A stretch of 64,000 nt of DNA from Staphylococcus sp. Marseille-Q5304 (GTDB lineage Bacteria > Bacillota > Bacilli > Staphylococcales > Staphylococcaceae), in contig NZ_CALSFP010000001.1 in assembly GCF_943737015.1 (NCBI RefSeq), positions 2,108,001-2,172,000 on the forward strand, given 5' to 3'. Position numbers and translations under genes: made by a program. The notes under the pieces were generated by a model that did no database searches, was not told the DNA's origin, and was given only the letters and a program-made list of their open reading frames with translations. Below, piece after piece: positions 52,192 through 61,995 of this stretch. Each line of letters opens with the position of its first letter. The first letter of the stretch is position 1.

Positions 52192-53562
52192 ATGAAACAA
52201 AAATTAAAAATGCCGAATACTTTTGTCATTTTATTTGGCCTTTTATTCATCGTATGGATATTGAGTTTCATTATTCCTTCTGGTGAATTTGCAAGAAAGG
52301 GTTCAAATGATGAAGTTGTAGCTAATAGCTTCAAGTATATTGATCATGTTTATCTCAATATCTTAGATTTCTTTATGGCTATACCTAAAGGAATGATTGA
52401 GACCGCTGATTTAATATTTTTAGTGTTAATCATGGGTGGTGCCGTAGCGGTAATTGAAAAACAGGGGACTTTCAATGCTGCGGTTTCTAAACTTATTTAT
52501 AAGTCTGGCGGTAACAAATACATTTTAATTGTAGTTATTGGTATCGTATTTGGTTTAATTCATGCTTTTGGTGTAAGTGCGAATGCAGTTATTGCGTTTA
52601 TTCCATTGGGGATTATTTTAGCTAAGAAATTGAAATTGGATGCCATCGCAGGTATCGCTATCGTCTATTTAGGTTACTATGTTGGGGCCGTTGCACCGAT
52701 ATTTGATCCTATTGCGTTAGGTGTCGCTCAAACGATTGCTAAATTACCTATTTTCTCAGGAACTATGATGAGAATTTATATGTTCATCGCATTTATGATT
52801 GTCACTTTGATTTATACGTGTATGTATATTCGAAAGATTTCTAAAGATCCGAGTAAAAGTATTATGGGTGAAAAGAAGTTTTCAGATGAGATTATTCAAG
52901 ATAACCCGGATAGAGACGTTCCATTTACTTGGAGACAACAATTGATCATCTTATGCTTTTTCTTAACGATAGGGATTTTTGTATATGGTTCATTACAAAG
53001 AGAATGGGGCGTTGAAGAATTAGCAGCATTATTTATTATTGATGGGATTGTTACCGCAATCATTGCTAAAGTGAAACCGAATGATTTTGTTGCAACGTTT
53101 ATGGACGGGGCTCGAAATATTTTATTCGGCGCATTAGTTATTGGTGTAGCACGTGGTGTGACTGTGCTTATGGAAGATGGGAAATTTATCGACACGATAG
53201 TTAACGGTGTGTTTGTACCTTTAAGTCATCTGTCACCAATGACTGGTGCAGTAGCAATGTTTATTTTTAACCTATTATTCAATTTATTAATTCCTTCAGG
53301 TAGTGGTCAAGCAGCAGTTGTCATGCCTTTAATGACGCCATTGGCAGATATTTTACATGTTACAAGACAGACGGCAGTCATCGCATTTAAAATGGGTGAC
53401 GGTATTACTAATATGATTACACCAGTTTCAGGAACACTTATGGCAGTACTTGCGATTGGTGGAGTTCCATTTGGAAAATGGTTTAAATTTGCGTTTCCAC
53501 TCGTAATTTATTGGTCAATTGTAGCGATTATATTTGTAATTATCGCTGTTCTAACAAATTAG
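52192..53562 (+). CDS. YfcC-family membrane transporter
   Basis: From ATG 52192 (MKQKLKMPNTFVILFGLLF) after AAAGGGGAACGAGG the protein is 456 residues with about 12 membrane helices. The YfcC/ArcD-like fold is shown by the IIPSGEF start motif, FGVSANAVIAFIPLG, LGYYVGAVAPIFDPIALGV, and near the end NLLIPSGSGQAAVVMPLMTP and GDGITNMITPVSGTLMAVL. Members transport C4-dicarboxylates, arginine-like or peptide-derived amino acids; the substrate here is unknown. It heads an operon with an aspartoacylase-like enzyme, an RpiR regulator and an M20 peptidase, so it probably imports an N-acyl or peptide-like compound that these enzymes split. Confidence 0.85.
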   Translation: MKQKLKMPNTFVILFGLLFIVWILSFIIPSGEFARKGSNDEVVANSFKYIDHVYLNILDFFMAIPKGMIETADLIFLVLIMGGAVAVIEKQGTFNAAVSKLIYKSGGNKYILIVVIGIVFGLIHAFGVSANAVIAFIPLGIILAKKLKLDAIAGIAIVYLGYYVGAVAPIFDPIALGVAQTIAKLPIFSGTMMRIYMFIAFMIVTLIYTCMYIRKISKDPSKSIMGEKKFSDEIIQDNPDRDVPFTWRQQLIILCFFLTIGIFVYGSLQREWGVEELAALFIIDGIVTAIIAKVKPNDFVATFMDGARNILFGALVIGVARGVTVLMEDGKFIDTIVNGVFVPLSHLSPMTGAVAMFIFNLLFNLLIPSGSGQAAVVMPLMTPLADILHVTRQTAVIAFKMGDGITNMITPVSGTLMAVLAIGGVPFGKWFKFAFPLVIYWSIVAIIFVIIAVLTN

Positions 53563-53604
53563 GGTCCTACGTAAGAGGAATATATTTAAAGGAGTGCTTC
53601 CATT

Positions 53605-54498
53605 ATGAAAGAAATAACTTTCCAAAACCCAAGTTTATCTACTTATGATGTATACGAGTTTAACGATAATGAGGAAGGTCCAGAAATTGTTTTTACAGCT
53701 GGGATTCATGGTGTAGAACAAACTGCGATTCACGTAGCATTTCAGTTAATAGAATTACTACCTAACTATTCAATAAAAGGTAAGGTAAAGATTATTCCGA
53801 TTGTAAACAAACCAGCTTATTTTAATAGAACGAGAACATCGCCTTATGATAATTTGGATTTGAATCGAATTTTCCCAGGTAATAAAGATGGTTCCCAATC
53901 GATGCAATTAGCGCATCATATTTGGCAAGAAACACGGGAGGCATATTACATCATTGATTTGCATTGTTGTGGGCAGCATGGATCGAATTACGTGATGAGT
54001 TTGTATCAGGATTATGAAGAACAATATAAATTAGCAAGCCAGATTGGAATTAAACATGTGGTGCGTTCAGGCGGCGCTTCTGGACAATTGTTTTTAGAAG
54101 CTTGTAAAGTTGGTCAGCAAGCAGCACTTTTAGAATTAAAAGGTGGCCAGCCTGATGGAATGGTTGATTTAGAAACTGCTCAATTCGCACTGAAACGCAT
54201 GTTTAGTTTATTGAATTCAATCGGTGTCATTAAGACACAACATGGTAAAAATGATGTTGCAATAGATGACCTTATTTTTCATGAAAATATAGAAACAATA
54301 AGTGCAAAAAAACACGGCTTCTTTAATCCTAAACGACACTCAGGCGAACATTGTTTCAAAGGAGATGTATTAGGTGAATTAGATAATGAAACAATTTTAG
54401 CACCGTATGATGGTTTAATTGCCGCAATCAATTATCCACGTTATACATTTTCAGGAGAACGAATGGTAAGATATGCTAAACTTTATGAAAATAATTAA
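53605..54498 (+). CDS. Succinylglutamate desuccinylase/aspartoacylase-family hydrolase
   Basis: The 297-residue protein is a zinc carboxypeptidase-like amidohydrolase. Zinc ligands are in AGIHGVEQTAIHVA (His and Glu) and DLHCCGQHGS (His), with NLDLNRIFPG in the substrate-binding region and EACKVGQQAALLELKGG carrying the catalytic Glu. C-terminal residues 230-297 form the usual beta-barrel domain (GFFNPKRHSGEHCFKGDVLG). The family removes acyl groups from N-acyl amino acids. It lies 42 bases after the YfcC gene and likely acts on the imported substrate. Confidence 0.85.
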   Translation: MKEITFQNPSLSTYDVYEFNDNEEGPEIVFTAGIHGVEQTAIHVAFQLIELLPNYSIKGKVKIIPIVNKPAYFNRTRTSPYDNLDLNRIFPGNKDGSQSMQLAHHIWQETREAYYIIDLHCCGQHGSNYVMSLYQDYEEQYKLASQIGIKHVVRSGGASGQLFLEACKVGQQAALLELKGGQPDGMVDLETAQFALKRMFSLLNSIGVIKTQHGKNDVAIDDLIFHENIETISAKKHGFFNPKRHSGEHCFKGDVLGELDNETILAPYDGLIAAINYPRYTFSGERMVRYAKLYENN

Positions 54499-54510
54499 AG
54501 GAGCTTAAGT

Positions 54511-55329
54511 ATGGCGAATGTTATTACATCAATCATTGAAGATAAATACAACACACTTTCCACAGGGAAGCAGAAAGTAGCTAACTTTATTTTAGACAAT
54601 TTAAATGAAAGTTCTTATTTAACTTTGATTCAAATGCAGAAAAAGGTTGGCGTCAGTGAAGCAACGATAATTCGCTTTGCATATACAATCGGATTTAGTG
54701 GTTATTCTGAATTACAGGCAGCTATAAGAGATAGTATCTTTCAGACCAATCAAGATGTAGATGAGACGAAAGGGACATTTGATTCAATTGAGAGAGACGT
54801 TCAGTTGATACGCGAAGGTGCTGATAAAATAGACCACGCTACTTTAACAAAGGCTGTTAATTTAATACATGAAGCAAATAAAGTTTACATCATTGGTAAA
54901 AACACTTCGAAAGCGACTGCAGAATGGTTCGGATATGTATTAAGCACTTATAGATCTAACGTGATAATTGTTTCTCAAAGTAATTTAAATCAATATAAGT
55001 TAGATATGATGGAGAACGATTTACTCATTACAATTTCATTCCCAAGATATCATCGCGAAACTTTTGATTTCTTTAATTATGCAAAGTCACTAAATCTTAA
55101 AACAATCAGTGTTACAAATAATACTTTATCTCCATATTATCAACCTTCTGATGTGGCGATTTTAGCCAGAACAAATAGAGATGTGAGTGGGTATAACGAA
55201 ATAGCACCTGTGATTAGTATTTTAAACCTTGTATTTAGTAGTTATAGAGAAGAATATAATGAAGAAGTTCAAAAACGTATTCAAAAATTAGAAGAACTCA
55301 ATGATGATTCAAATAATTTAATTGAATAG
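54511..55329 (+). CDS. RpiR/MurR-family regulator
   Basis: The 272-residue protein has an N-terminal helix-turn-helix of the RpiR type (LTLIQMQKKVGVSEATIIRF, then FSGYSELQAAIRDS). A C-terminal SIS domain follows, with VYIIGKNTSKATAEWFGYVL and LLITISFPRYHRETFDF, which binds phosphosugar-like or other effectors. It lies 12 bases after the aspartoacylase gene and 12 before the peptidase gene, inside the operon it probably controls. The palindrome at 52115-52137 is a candidate operator. Confidence 0.88.
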   Translation: MANVITSIIEDKYNTLSTGKQKVANFILDNLNESSYLTLIQMQKKVGVSEATIIRFAYTIGFSGYSELQAAIRDSIFQTNQDVDETKGTFDSIERDVQLIREGADKIDHATLTKAVNLIHEANKVYIIGKNTSKATAEWFGYVLSTYRSNVIIVSQSNLNQYKLDMMENDLLITISFPRYHRETFDFFNYAKSLNLKTISVTNNTLSPYYQPSDVAILARTNRDVSGYNEIAPVISILNLVFSSYREEYNEEVQKRIQKLEELNDDSNNLIE

Positions 55330-55341
55330 GAGCGTTAGGCA

Positions 55342-56469
55342 ATGAACGTGATACAAACATATTTAACTGAACATGAACAAGAAATTATAGATGATATTAA
55401 GACATTCGTGAAAATAGAATCACCAACCGCTGATAAGCAAGCAGTTGATGAAGCGGGTGCTTGGCTATGTAACAAGATTCAGTCATATTTAGACATTAAA
55501 CCTCAAATAATTGAACAAGAAGAGACCGGCAACCACATTCGTTTTGAATTTGGTGAAGGTGAAGAGCAAATATTAATTAGTGGTCATTTTGATACGGTGT
55601 GGCAAAAGGGTGACTTACCTTTAGTCGAAGAAGATGAAACCATTTATGGCCCTGGTGTCATTGATATGAAAACAGGCGATGTCCAAATATTATGGGCATT
55701 AAGAGCGTTAAAAGAACATGATACGACAACGAACAAAAAAATAGTCGTCTTATTTAATGGCGACCATGAAGGTATTGCATCTCCTACATCACGTCCTTAC
55801 ATTGAATCAGAAGCACGCAACAGTAAATTTGGTTTAGTGGCGGAAGCTGCAACAGGTGAAACTGGTGCACTTAAAACCTTTAGAAAAGGCATCAATAGAT
55901 ATACGATTCAATTTAAAGGGAAAGGTTCGCATTCAGGCAATGATCATCAATCAGGACAAAGTGCGATTCAGGAAGCTGCACATCAAGTCATTGATCTGGA
56001 AAATATGACCGATTATGAACAAGGTACAACAGTGAATGTTGGAGAAATTCAAGGTGGTTCTGGAATTAATGTAAGACCTGAACATGCACAAATTAAAGTT
56101 GATGTTCGTATAACGACACCACAAAATGGCAAAGAGATTAATGAACGCATCCATGCTTTGAAACCATATAATAATCAAGTTGAGATTGAGATTCAAGGTG
56201 GAGAAGTACGACCAGTGATGATGAAGACCGAACAAACAGAGGTATTATTCCAACAAGCCAAAAGCTATGCTCAATCAATAGGCTTTGAACTCGAACAAGT
56301 TGCCGTTGGAGGAGGAAGCGATGGGAGCTTTATTGCTGCTCAAGGAACACCTACCTTAGACGGATTAGGGGGCGTAGGCGGTGGCCCTCACGCAAGAAAC
56401 GAACATATAAATAAAAAGTTTGTAGTGCCAAGAACAACATTACTTACTGAGCTAATCAAAAACCTATAA
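55342..56469 (+). CDS. M20-family peptidase (glutamate carboxypeptidase type)
   Basis: The 375-residue protein is a dizinc exopeptidase. Metal ligands are in ISGHFDTVW (His and Asp), GPGVIDMKTGD, NGDHEGIASP (catalytic Glu) and GLVAEAAT, with the last histidine in GGGPHARNEHINK. A dimerisation domain is inserted at about residues 185-295 (FKGKGSHSGNDHQSGQSAI). The arrangement matches carboxypeptidase G2-type enzymes that split C-terminal glutamate or related residues from N-acyl or folate-like compounds. It is the last gene of the YfcC operon, followed by a terminator at 56513-56538. Confidence 0.87.
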   Translation: MNVIQTYLTEHEQEIIDDIKTFVKIESPTADKQAVDEAGAWLCNKIQSYLDIKPQIIEQEETGNHIRFEFGEGEEQILISGHFDTVWQKGDLPLVEEDETIYGPGVIDMKTGDVQILWALRALKEHDTTTNKKIVVLFNGDHEGIASPTSRPYIESEARNSKFGLVAEAATGETGALKTFRKGINRYTIQFKGKGSHSGNDHQSGQSAIQEAAHQVIDLENMTDYEQGTTVNVGEIQGGSGINVRPEHAQIKVDVRITTPQNGKEINERIHALKPYNNQVEIEIQGGEVRPVMMKTEQTEVLFQQAKSYAQSIGFELEQVAVGGGSDGSFIAAQGTPTLDGLGGVGGGPHARNEHINKKFVVPRTTLLTELIKNL

Positions 56470-56512
56470 AGTCTTTCATAAGGTACAAAGAAGAAATTTC
56501 GTAAAATTAAGC

Positions 56513-56538
56513 GCTGGTTACGAACCAGCCTTTTTTTA
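56513..56538 (+). terminator. Terminator of the YfcC operon
   Basis: A 7-bp stem (GCTGGTT / AACCAGC) with a 3-base loop is followed by C and seven T residues, a standard rho-independent terminator. Confidence 0.9.
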
Positions 56539-56680
56539 ATGATAAGATTTATAAAATCACTATATAAGCTCCTTTTTAAGTATGGTATTATATAATTAAA
56601 ATAATAAGGTTTTTTAGAATATTATTACTATTGAATGTTTGTCAATCGTTATATAATTCATACAATTGGGGGTATCTGAG

Positions 56681-57349
56681 ATGAAAAAATTAATAATAGG
56701 CATCGTGTTTATAAGCATAATCCTCATGGCGTGCTCAAATCAGTGGCGTAAGGATGACGCTAAGCCAGGTAATACAGACGCACATAAAAAACAAGGAACC
56801 AATAACAATCATAAGAAAAAGATAAAAAATGGAGTAACATTTATAGACGATATTTTAATCGTAAATAAGAAAATACCACTACCATCAGATTATAATCCAG
56901 GTGTTGATAAATCTGCTAGAACTGCTTTAACGAAGCTACTAAATGATGGAAATAAAAAAGGACTCAAGCTCACAATCACGAGTGGTTTTAGAAGTTATCA
57001 AAGACAACAAACATTATTTAATAATTACGTGAAAAAAGATGGGGAGAAAGCAGCAAATAAATACAGTGCGAAACCCGGTAGTTCAGAACATCAATCTGGG
57101 TTATCGTTTGATATAGGCTCAACTAAGACACCTCAAGTTAATTTCAATACAGATTTTGTTAAGACGAAAGCAGGTAAATGGTTGAAAGCACACGCACATG
57201 AATATGGGTTTATTATAAGATATCCGAAAGGCAAAGAAACGATTACTGGGTATCAATACGAACCTTGGCATATACGTTACGTTGGTAAGAAACATGCTAA
57301 AGCTATTTATGAATCTCATCTTACATTAGAAGAGTACCTTGGGTTATAA
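56681..57349 (+). CDS. D-alanyl-D-alanine carboxypeptidase lipoprotein (M15B, VanY-like)
   Basis: From ATG 56681 (MKKLIIGIVFISIILMACSN) the protein is 222 residues with lipobox LMACS. After a charged linker comes the M15B domain. Zinc ligands are the His in SSEHQSGLSFDIGS with the following Asp and the His in YEPWHIRYVG, and TITSGFRSYQRQQTLFNNYV precedes them. Such enzymes trim the terminal D-Ala from peptidoglycan stems or free precursors outside the cell. The in-frame TTG at 56666 is a weaker start. It is a single gene; the repeat at 57364-57526 follows it. Confidence 0.9.
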   Translation: MKKLIIGIVFISIILMACSNQWRKDDAKPGNTDAHKKQGTNNNHKKKIKNGVTFIDDILIVNKKIPLPSDYNPGVDKSARTALTKLLNDGNKKGLKLTITSGFRSYQRQQTLFNNYVKKDGEKAANKYSAKPGSSEHQSGLSFDIGSTKTPQVNFNTDFVKTKAGKWLKAHAHEYGFIIRYPKGKETITGYQYEPWHIRYVGKKHAKAIYESHLTLEEYLGL

Positions 57350-57363
57350 CCTGGGAAATAAAA

Positions 57364-57526
57364 AGAGTCTGAGACAACTATTTTTGTCTCAGACTCTTTT
57401 TCAACTAGACAGTAGAGGTCTGAATTGAATATGCGCTTATATCAAGCTTTTCTCAATTCTAGTCATCCCTGCCAAGGTGGAACTACGAAATATCTATTAG
57501 AAAATTCGATTTCTGTCCTATTCCCT
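57364..57526. repeat. Intergenic repeat, copy B
   Basis: It has the same layout as copy A at 49595-49748: hairpin GTCTGAGACA / TGTCTCAGAC, CTTTTTCAACTAGACAGTA, a variable middle, then ACTACGAAATATCTATTAG and ATTTCTGTCCTA. The two copies share most of their conserved ends and differ in the middle. It separates the carboxypeptidase and sphingomyelinase genes. Confidence 0.75.
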
Positions 57527-57540
57527 AATTCATATGTGTT

Positions 57541-58530
57541 TTAAGTTCCAGTTGAAGCGGCTAATGGGTAATGATCTGAATAATCGTTATATTGATAATC
57601 TTTACCCCATGATGTGACCGACCATTGTGGTGACTTAGCTTTGTGTACTTTGTTATCCCATGAACTTGGTTGTGCATGATCTTTATCAGGTAGAATGTAA
57701 TCTAAATGTTGCGGTGCTAGTTTTGGATAATTGTAATGTGCAATACCATTTGTTTGCGTGTCCCAACTATAATTATGCCCACTGAAAGATGTAGGTTGCG
57801 TGACATTTAAATGATCGAACATTTGACTATATTCATCAGATCCTTTGATTACATTAAGGTCACCACCGATAAAGACAGCTTCATCTTTAGGGATTTGTTT
57901 ATCTTTAATGAACTGGCGAATTTCATGCATTTGACTTTCTCTAATTGTGCGGTCTTTTCCTTTTATACATGAACCATCTTCAGCTTGTAAATGTGTTCCA
58001 ATGATATGATACGGTTTTCCATTTTTATTTATTTTAATATATGCAAAACCTTTATTACTGAATCCATCTGCGCCACAGCCATTTTTATAAATGTGTTGTT
58101 CTTTTTCTAAAATAGGCCATTTACTCACAATATTTACACCCCCATTTACTACTTTAGCAGGGTTATAAGAGCCTGAAGTACGATTCCAACCTTCTTTATT
58201 TTTTCCAACGATAGGTGTTTGATATGGATATTGTGATGATAAATTATTTAAAAATTGAGTTGTTGCTTGTTTATCGAATAATTCATTAAAAATGATAACG
58301 TCTTGATTTTGTATGTAATTTGCTTTTGGAATTAAATTAGCGCGTTGCATTTGTCCCCAGTTTGGATAAATTGCTTGTGGCATAAAGTAGACATTATGTG
58401 TCGTAATTTTAAAATCATCTGGGTATTTCGCAGCATCTGCTTTATGATAAGAAAATATTGATACACTCGTAAGCAGTGTAATAATCAATATTGCAATAAA
58501 TTTACGCCCATTTAAATAGTTTTTTAAAAT
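57541..58530 (-). CDS. hlb: Sphingomyelinase C (beta-toxin-like)
   Basis: The protein has a signal peptide ending in KADA, then KITTHNVYFMPQAIYPNWGQ, VIIFNELFDKQATTQFL, HIIGTHLQAEDGSC, FIGGDLNVIKG and the end YNDYSDHYPLAAS. These are the metal- and catalytic-site blocks of DNase I-fold sphingomyelinases such as S. aureus beta-toxin. It cleaves membrane sphingomyelin and lyses cells. The best ribosome binding site (AGGAGG) is 8 bases before an ATT codon at 58530, giving 329 residues and a complete signal peptide (MLKNYLNGRK if ATT starts). The first standard in-frame start is TTG 58488, which would cut the signal peptide's charged part. Confidence 0.9.
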   Translation of the reverse strand: MLKNYLNGRKFIAILIITLLTSVSIFSYHKADAAKYPDDFKITTHNVYFMPQAIYPNWGQMQRANLIPKANYIQNQDVIIFNELFDKQATTQFLNNLSSQYPYQTPIVGKNKEGWNRTSGSYNPAKVVNGGVNIVSKWPILEKEQHIYKNGCGADGFSNKGFAYIKINKNGKPYHIIGTHLQAEDGSCIKGKDRTIRESQMHEIRQFIKDKQIPKDEAVFIGGDLNVIKGSDEYSQMFDHLNVTQPTSFSGHNYSWDTQTNGIAHYNYPKLAPQHLDYILPDKDHAQPSSWDNKVHKAKSPQWSVTSWGKDYQYNDYSDHYPLAASTGT

Positions 58531-58806
58531 CAGAAGCGCCTCCTATAAGATGTTTATTTCAATATTAATATATCAAATAAGTTATTCTATTTTTCCAAAT
58601 TTACTATTTATTTAAAAAGTAATATGAGTGTAATGGAATTCGAGTTGCTCTCAATGCTTAATAATTGTAATACTTTAAATATCTAAACAACAAAATAATA
58701 TAGATATTAGTATTTTGATGAAGTATATATATTTCTACCTTAATGTAATTGTTTTTTACAATTATGTTTCGTATAATATAATTATCAAATTATGGGGGAA
58801 ATATGT

Positions 58807-59430
58807 ATGGAAGATACTCAAAATCAAGTAGTGAAAAGTTACAAAGAGTTTTGGACAAGGTTTTTAGATGTAAAGGGAAGATCTAGAAGAGCGGATTATT
58901 GGCATCCATTTTGGATTAATTTTGTTATTTCATCACTTTTAGGGATTGTTTCTGCTGGGTTTCTTAGCAGTCTGTTTGCTTTAGCGATCATTATTCCAAC
59001 ATTTACAGTCATGGTGAGACGTCTACATGACACCAATCGTACGATGGCGTTAGCGATAGTGTCATACATTAGTGGATTTATTGCAACGTTTGCTGCGGTT
59101 ATGTTTGTATTTGCTATAGTCGCCGCTGCAAGTGCGAGTGGTTCTGGTGTGATTGGACTTACATTAATCGCAGGCGCGTTTGGGACAGTCGTTGCAGGTC
59201 TAGTGGCACTTTATACGTTAATCGTGTTAATCATTCCTGGTGACAACACACCAAATAACTATGGTGATGGCGGAAGTTGTTTAAAGCATACTCAAGGAAA
59301 CTTCTATAATCAACGACCTCAATCTGAATCATATGCACAAAATTCTACTGGTACTACAGCTACCAACAATAGTGTACAAATTGATGAGAATACAATGACT
59401 CAAAATGAAAATAATAAATCACAATATTAA
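58807..59430 (+). CDS. DUF805 membrane protein
   Basis: From ATG 58807 (MEDTQNQVVKSYKEFWTRF) after ATGGGGGAAAT the protein is 207 residues. It has the DUF805 signature of an aromatic/basic first segment (FLDVKGRSRRADYWHPFWIN), four membrane helices, and VRRLHDTNRTM between the first two, with IIPGDNTPNNYGDG after the last. The C-terminal 45 residues are a polar Gln/Asn/Ser-rich tail. Function of the family is unknown. It is a single gene with its own terminator. Confidence 0.85.
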   Translation: MEDTQNQVVKSYKEFWTRFLDVKGRSRRADYWHPFWINFVISSLLGIVSAGFLSSLFALAIIIPTFTVMVRRLHDTNRTMALAIVSYISGFIATFAAVMFVFAIVAAASASGSGVIGLTLIAGAFGTVVAGLVALYTLIVLIIPGDNTPNNYGDGGSCLKHTQGNFYNQRPQSESYAQNSTGTTATNNSVQIDENTMTQNENNKSQY

Positions 59431-59448
59431 AGTTACATAACTTACCAA

Positions 59449-59484
59449 GAATCGAAACGATAGAGATGTCGTTTCGATTTTTTG
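59449..59484 (+). terminator. Terminator of the DUF805 gene
   Basis: An 11-bp stem (AATCGAAACGA / TCGTTTCGATT) with an 8-base loop is followed by TTTTTG, about 20 bases after the stop. Confidence 0.88.
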
Positions 59485-59568
59485 ATTTCTATACCTAAAA
59501 TTTAATCAGTAATTTTCTCAAATGTGGTTAAACAATAATTAAATAGAAATTTAAAAGGAGTGTTTAGC

Positions 59569-60078
59569 GTGAAACAACAAAACGATATTGAAGTTGTAAC
59601 ATTACAGTTTGAAGATGATGGGGCTATTCCTAACAACCCCCATTTTCCCGTACTCATTTATAAAAATGCAATGGACAGTAACGACCAATTAACAGAAATA
59701 ATAAATGAAAATATATGGGGGAATTCATGTGTAAATGGTGTTTTTCCATATCATCATTTTCACAGTAATGCACACGAATTACTTATTGTTCTGCAAGGGG
59801 AAGCTCAAGTGCAATTAGGTGGAGAACAAGGTGAAACGGTGCATGCTGAAACAGGAGATGTTGTTATCTTACCAGCAGGAACGGGACATAAGCGATTAGA
59901 TGCAAGTTCAGACTTTAAAATTTTAGGTGCCTATCCAAATGGTGACACGCATGATATGTGTTACGGAGAACAAAGTGAACGTCCTCAATCACTTGAAAAT
60001 ATAAAATCAGTACCACTTCCAGAAAGCGATCCAATTTATGGCAAAGAAGGTCCGCTATTCGAGCATTGGAAAGCGTAA
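59569..60078 (+). CDS. Cupin-domain protein
   Basis: A GTG start at 59569, 8 bases after AAAGGAG, gives 169 residues. One cupin barrel is clear: YHHFHSNAHELLIVLQGEAQ holds the first His/His/Glu metal motif and GDVVILPAGTGHKRL the second. Metal-binding cupins of this length include oxidases, isomerases and carbohydrate- or quercetin-type dioxygenases. The substrate cannot be told. It is a single gene before aldA, and its expression may be linked to the same metabolic switch. Confidence 0.83.
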   Translation: MKQQNDIEVVTLQFEDDGAIPNNPHFPVLIYKNAMDSNDQLTEIINENIWGNSCVNGVFPYHHFHSNAHELLIVLQGEAQVQLGGEQGETVHAETGDVVILPAGTGHKRLDASSDFKILGAYPNGDTHDMCYGEQSERPQSLENIKSVPLPESDPIYGKEGPLFEHWKA

Positions 60079-60255
60079 GAATGTGATTGTTGTGCTATTT
60101 AATAAAATCCCTCCCTCTTAATATATGAGCTGAATATTTTAATAATTCATTTTAAAATCATATAATATAGTAACAAACAGAATATAATTCGAGTTATAAG
60201 CAAATGTATATAGATATGTGTTTTTAAAATATAGCACGGTAAGGAGTGTATAAAT

Positions 60256-61749
60256 ATGACAAACATTAACGTTAGAGATTTTATCAATGAAAGTTATGGT
60301 CTATTTATCAATAATGAATTCCAACAAAGTAGCAGTGGCGAAACACTTACTGTATCAAACCCAGCAAACGGTGAGGATTTAAGTAAAGTCGCACGTGCAA
60401 ATAAAGATGATGTCGACAAAGCTGTGCAAGCTGCGACAGATGCTTTTGATAGTTGGAGTAAGATTTCTAAAGAAAAACGTGCGGATTATTTATTAGAAAT
60501 TAGTAGAAAAATGCATGAAAATACTGAGCGTTTAGCAACAGTTGAATCATTACAAAATGGTAAGCCATATCGCGAAACATCAACAATTGATATTCCTTTC
60601 GCGGCAAATCATTTTAAATATTTTGCTAGCGTCTTAACAACGGACGAAGGTTCAGTGAATGAAATCGATGAGAATACAATGAGTCTCGTTGTACATGAAC
60701 CTGTGGGTGTTGTCGGTGCTGTTGTAGCATGGAACTTCCCAATGTTATTAGCATCATGGAAATTAGCGCCAGCACTTGCTGCAGGTAATACAGTTGTGAT
60801 TCAACCTTCTTCTTCAACTCCGTTATCATTAATTGAAGCGGCTAAGATTTTCCAAGAAGTATTACCAAAAGGTGTGGTAAACATCTTAACTGGTAAAGGT
60901 TCTGAATCAGGTGACGCGATCTTTAAACATGAAGGCGTGGACAAATTATCATTCACTGGTTCTACTGATGTAGGTTATGGCGTAGCTGAAGCTGGTGCAG
61001 AACGCATTGTACCAACAACGTTAGAGCTTGGTGGTAAGAGTGCCAACATTATTTTCGATGATGCGAACTTAGATCAAGTCGTTGAAGGTGTACAACTTGG
61101 TATCTTATTCAACCAAGGTGAGGTTTGTAGTGCAGGATCTCGTTTACTCGTACAATCATCAATTTATGATAAATTAATTCCTAAATTGAAAGAGGCATTT
61201 GAAAATATTAAAGTCGGAGATCCATTTGATGAAGATGTGAAAATGAGTGCTCAAACTGGTCCAGAACAAATTGAAAAAATCGAAAGCTACGTTAAAATGG
61301 CCAAAGAAGATGAGGGTGCTAACATTATCACAGGTGGCGAACGCATCACAGATAATGGCTTAGACAAAGGTTATTTCTTCCAACCAACAATGATTGAAAT
61401 TGACAGTAACAAATATAAATTAGCGCAAGAAGAAATCTTCGGTCCAGTACTTGTAATCGAGAAATTCGAAGATGAAGCAGAAGCTGTGAAAATTGCTAAC
61501 GATTCAGAATATGGCCTTGCAGGTGGTATCTTTACAACAAATATCAACCGTGCATTAAACGTATCTAAAGCAATGCGTACAGGCCGTATTTGGGTTAACA
61601 CTTACAACCAAATCCCAGCAGGCACACCATTCGGCGGTTACAAAAAATCAGGAATTGGTCGTGAAACTTACAAAGGTGCTATCAAAAACTATCAACAAGT
61701 TAAAAACATCTTTATTGATACAAGTAATGACACAAAAGGTATGTACTAA
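60256..61749 (+). CDS. aldA: Aldehyde dehydrogenase
   Basis: The 497-residue NAD(P)-dependent enzyme has the standard motifs: [20 protein letters not shown] in the Rossmann fold, [15 protein letters not shown], the catalytic-base Glu in [17 protein letters not shown], and the nucleophilic Cys in [15 protein letters not shown]. The end [20 protein letters not shown] is typical of the family. It closely resembles staphylococcal AldA and is likely to oxidise acetaldehyde or similar aldehydes to acids. The start follows AAGGAGTGTATAA. A terminator lies at 61831-61872. Confidence 0.93.
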   Translation: MTNINVRDFINESYGLFINNEFQQSSSGETLTVSNPANGEDLSKVARANKDDVDKAVQAATDAFDSWSKISKEKRADYLLEISRKMHENTERLATVESLQNGKPYRETSTIDIPFAANHFKYFASVLTTDEGSVNEIDENTMSLVVHEPVGVVGAVVAWNFPMLLASWKLAPALAAGNTVVIQPSSSTPLSLIEAAKIFQEVLPKGVVNILTGKGSESGDAIFKHEGVDKLSFTGSTDVGYGVAEAGAERIVPTTLELGGKSANIIFDDANLDQVVEGVQLGILFNQGEVCSAGSRLLVQSSIYDKLIPKLKEAFENIKVGDPFDEDVKMSAQTGPEQIEKIESYVKMAKEDEGANIITGGERITDNGLDKGYFFQPTMIEIDSNKYKLAQEEIFGPVLVIEKFEDEAEAVKIANDSEYGLAGGIFTTNINRALNVSKAMRTGRIWVNTYNQIPAGTPFGGYKKSGIGRETYKGAIKNYQQVKNIFIDTSNDTKGMY

Positions 61750-61830
61750 ATTCTGAATTAAGGACTACTCAGTTTTAAAAATACCTTAAACCAATCGCTA
61801 ATAAATTTTAAAAATTAAACAAATATCAGT

Positions 61831-61872
61831 AACTACCCAAAGTTTTAAGACAAAGCTTTGGGTAGTTTTTTT
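61831..61872 (+). terminator. Terminator of aldA
   Basis: A 12-bp stem (AACTACCCAAAG / CTTTGGGTAGTT) is followed by a run of T residues. Confidence 0.9.
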
Positions 61873-61941
61873 ATTTTATGAAATTCTACACGGCTCAACG
61901 AATTCAGCCATTCTGTATAAAGCGTAAAAATGCACATTTTT

Positions 61942-61955
61942 TGAAAACGCTTACA
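61942..61955 (+). promoter_or_regulatory. CcpA cre site of the lactonase-alcohol dehydrogenase pair
   Basis: TGAAAACGCTTACA fits the cre consensus TGWAANCGNTNWCA at every fixed position. It lies 41 bases before the start at 61996, close to the expected promoter, so glucose should repress both genes. Confidence 0.82.
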
Positions 61956-61995
61956 AACAGAGTTATAATATACTAAAAATTTCAAAGGGGTTGTT

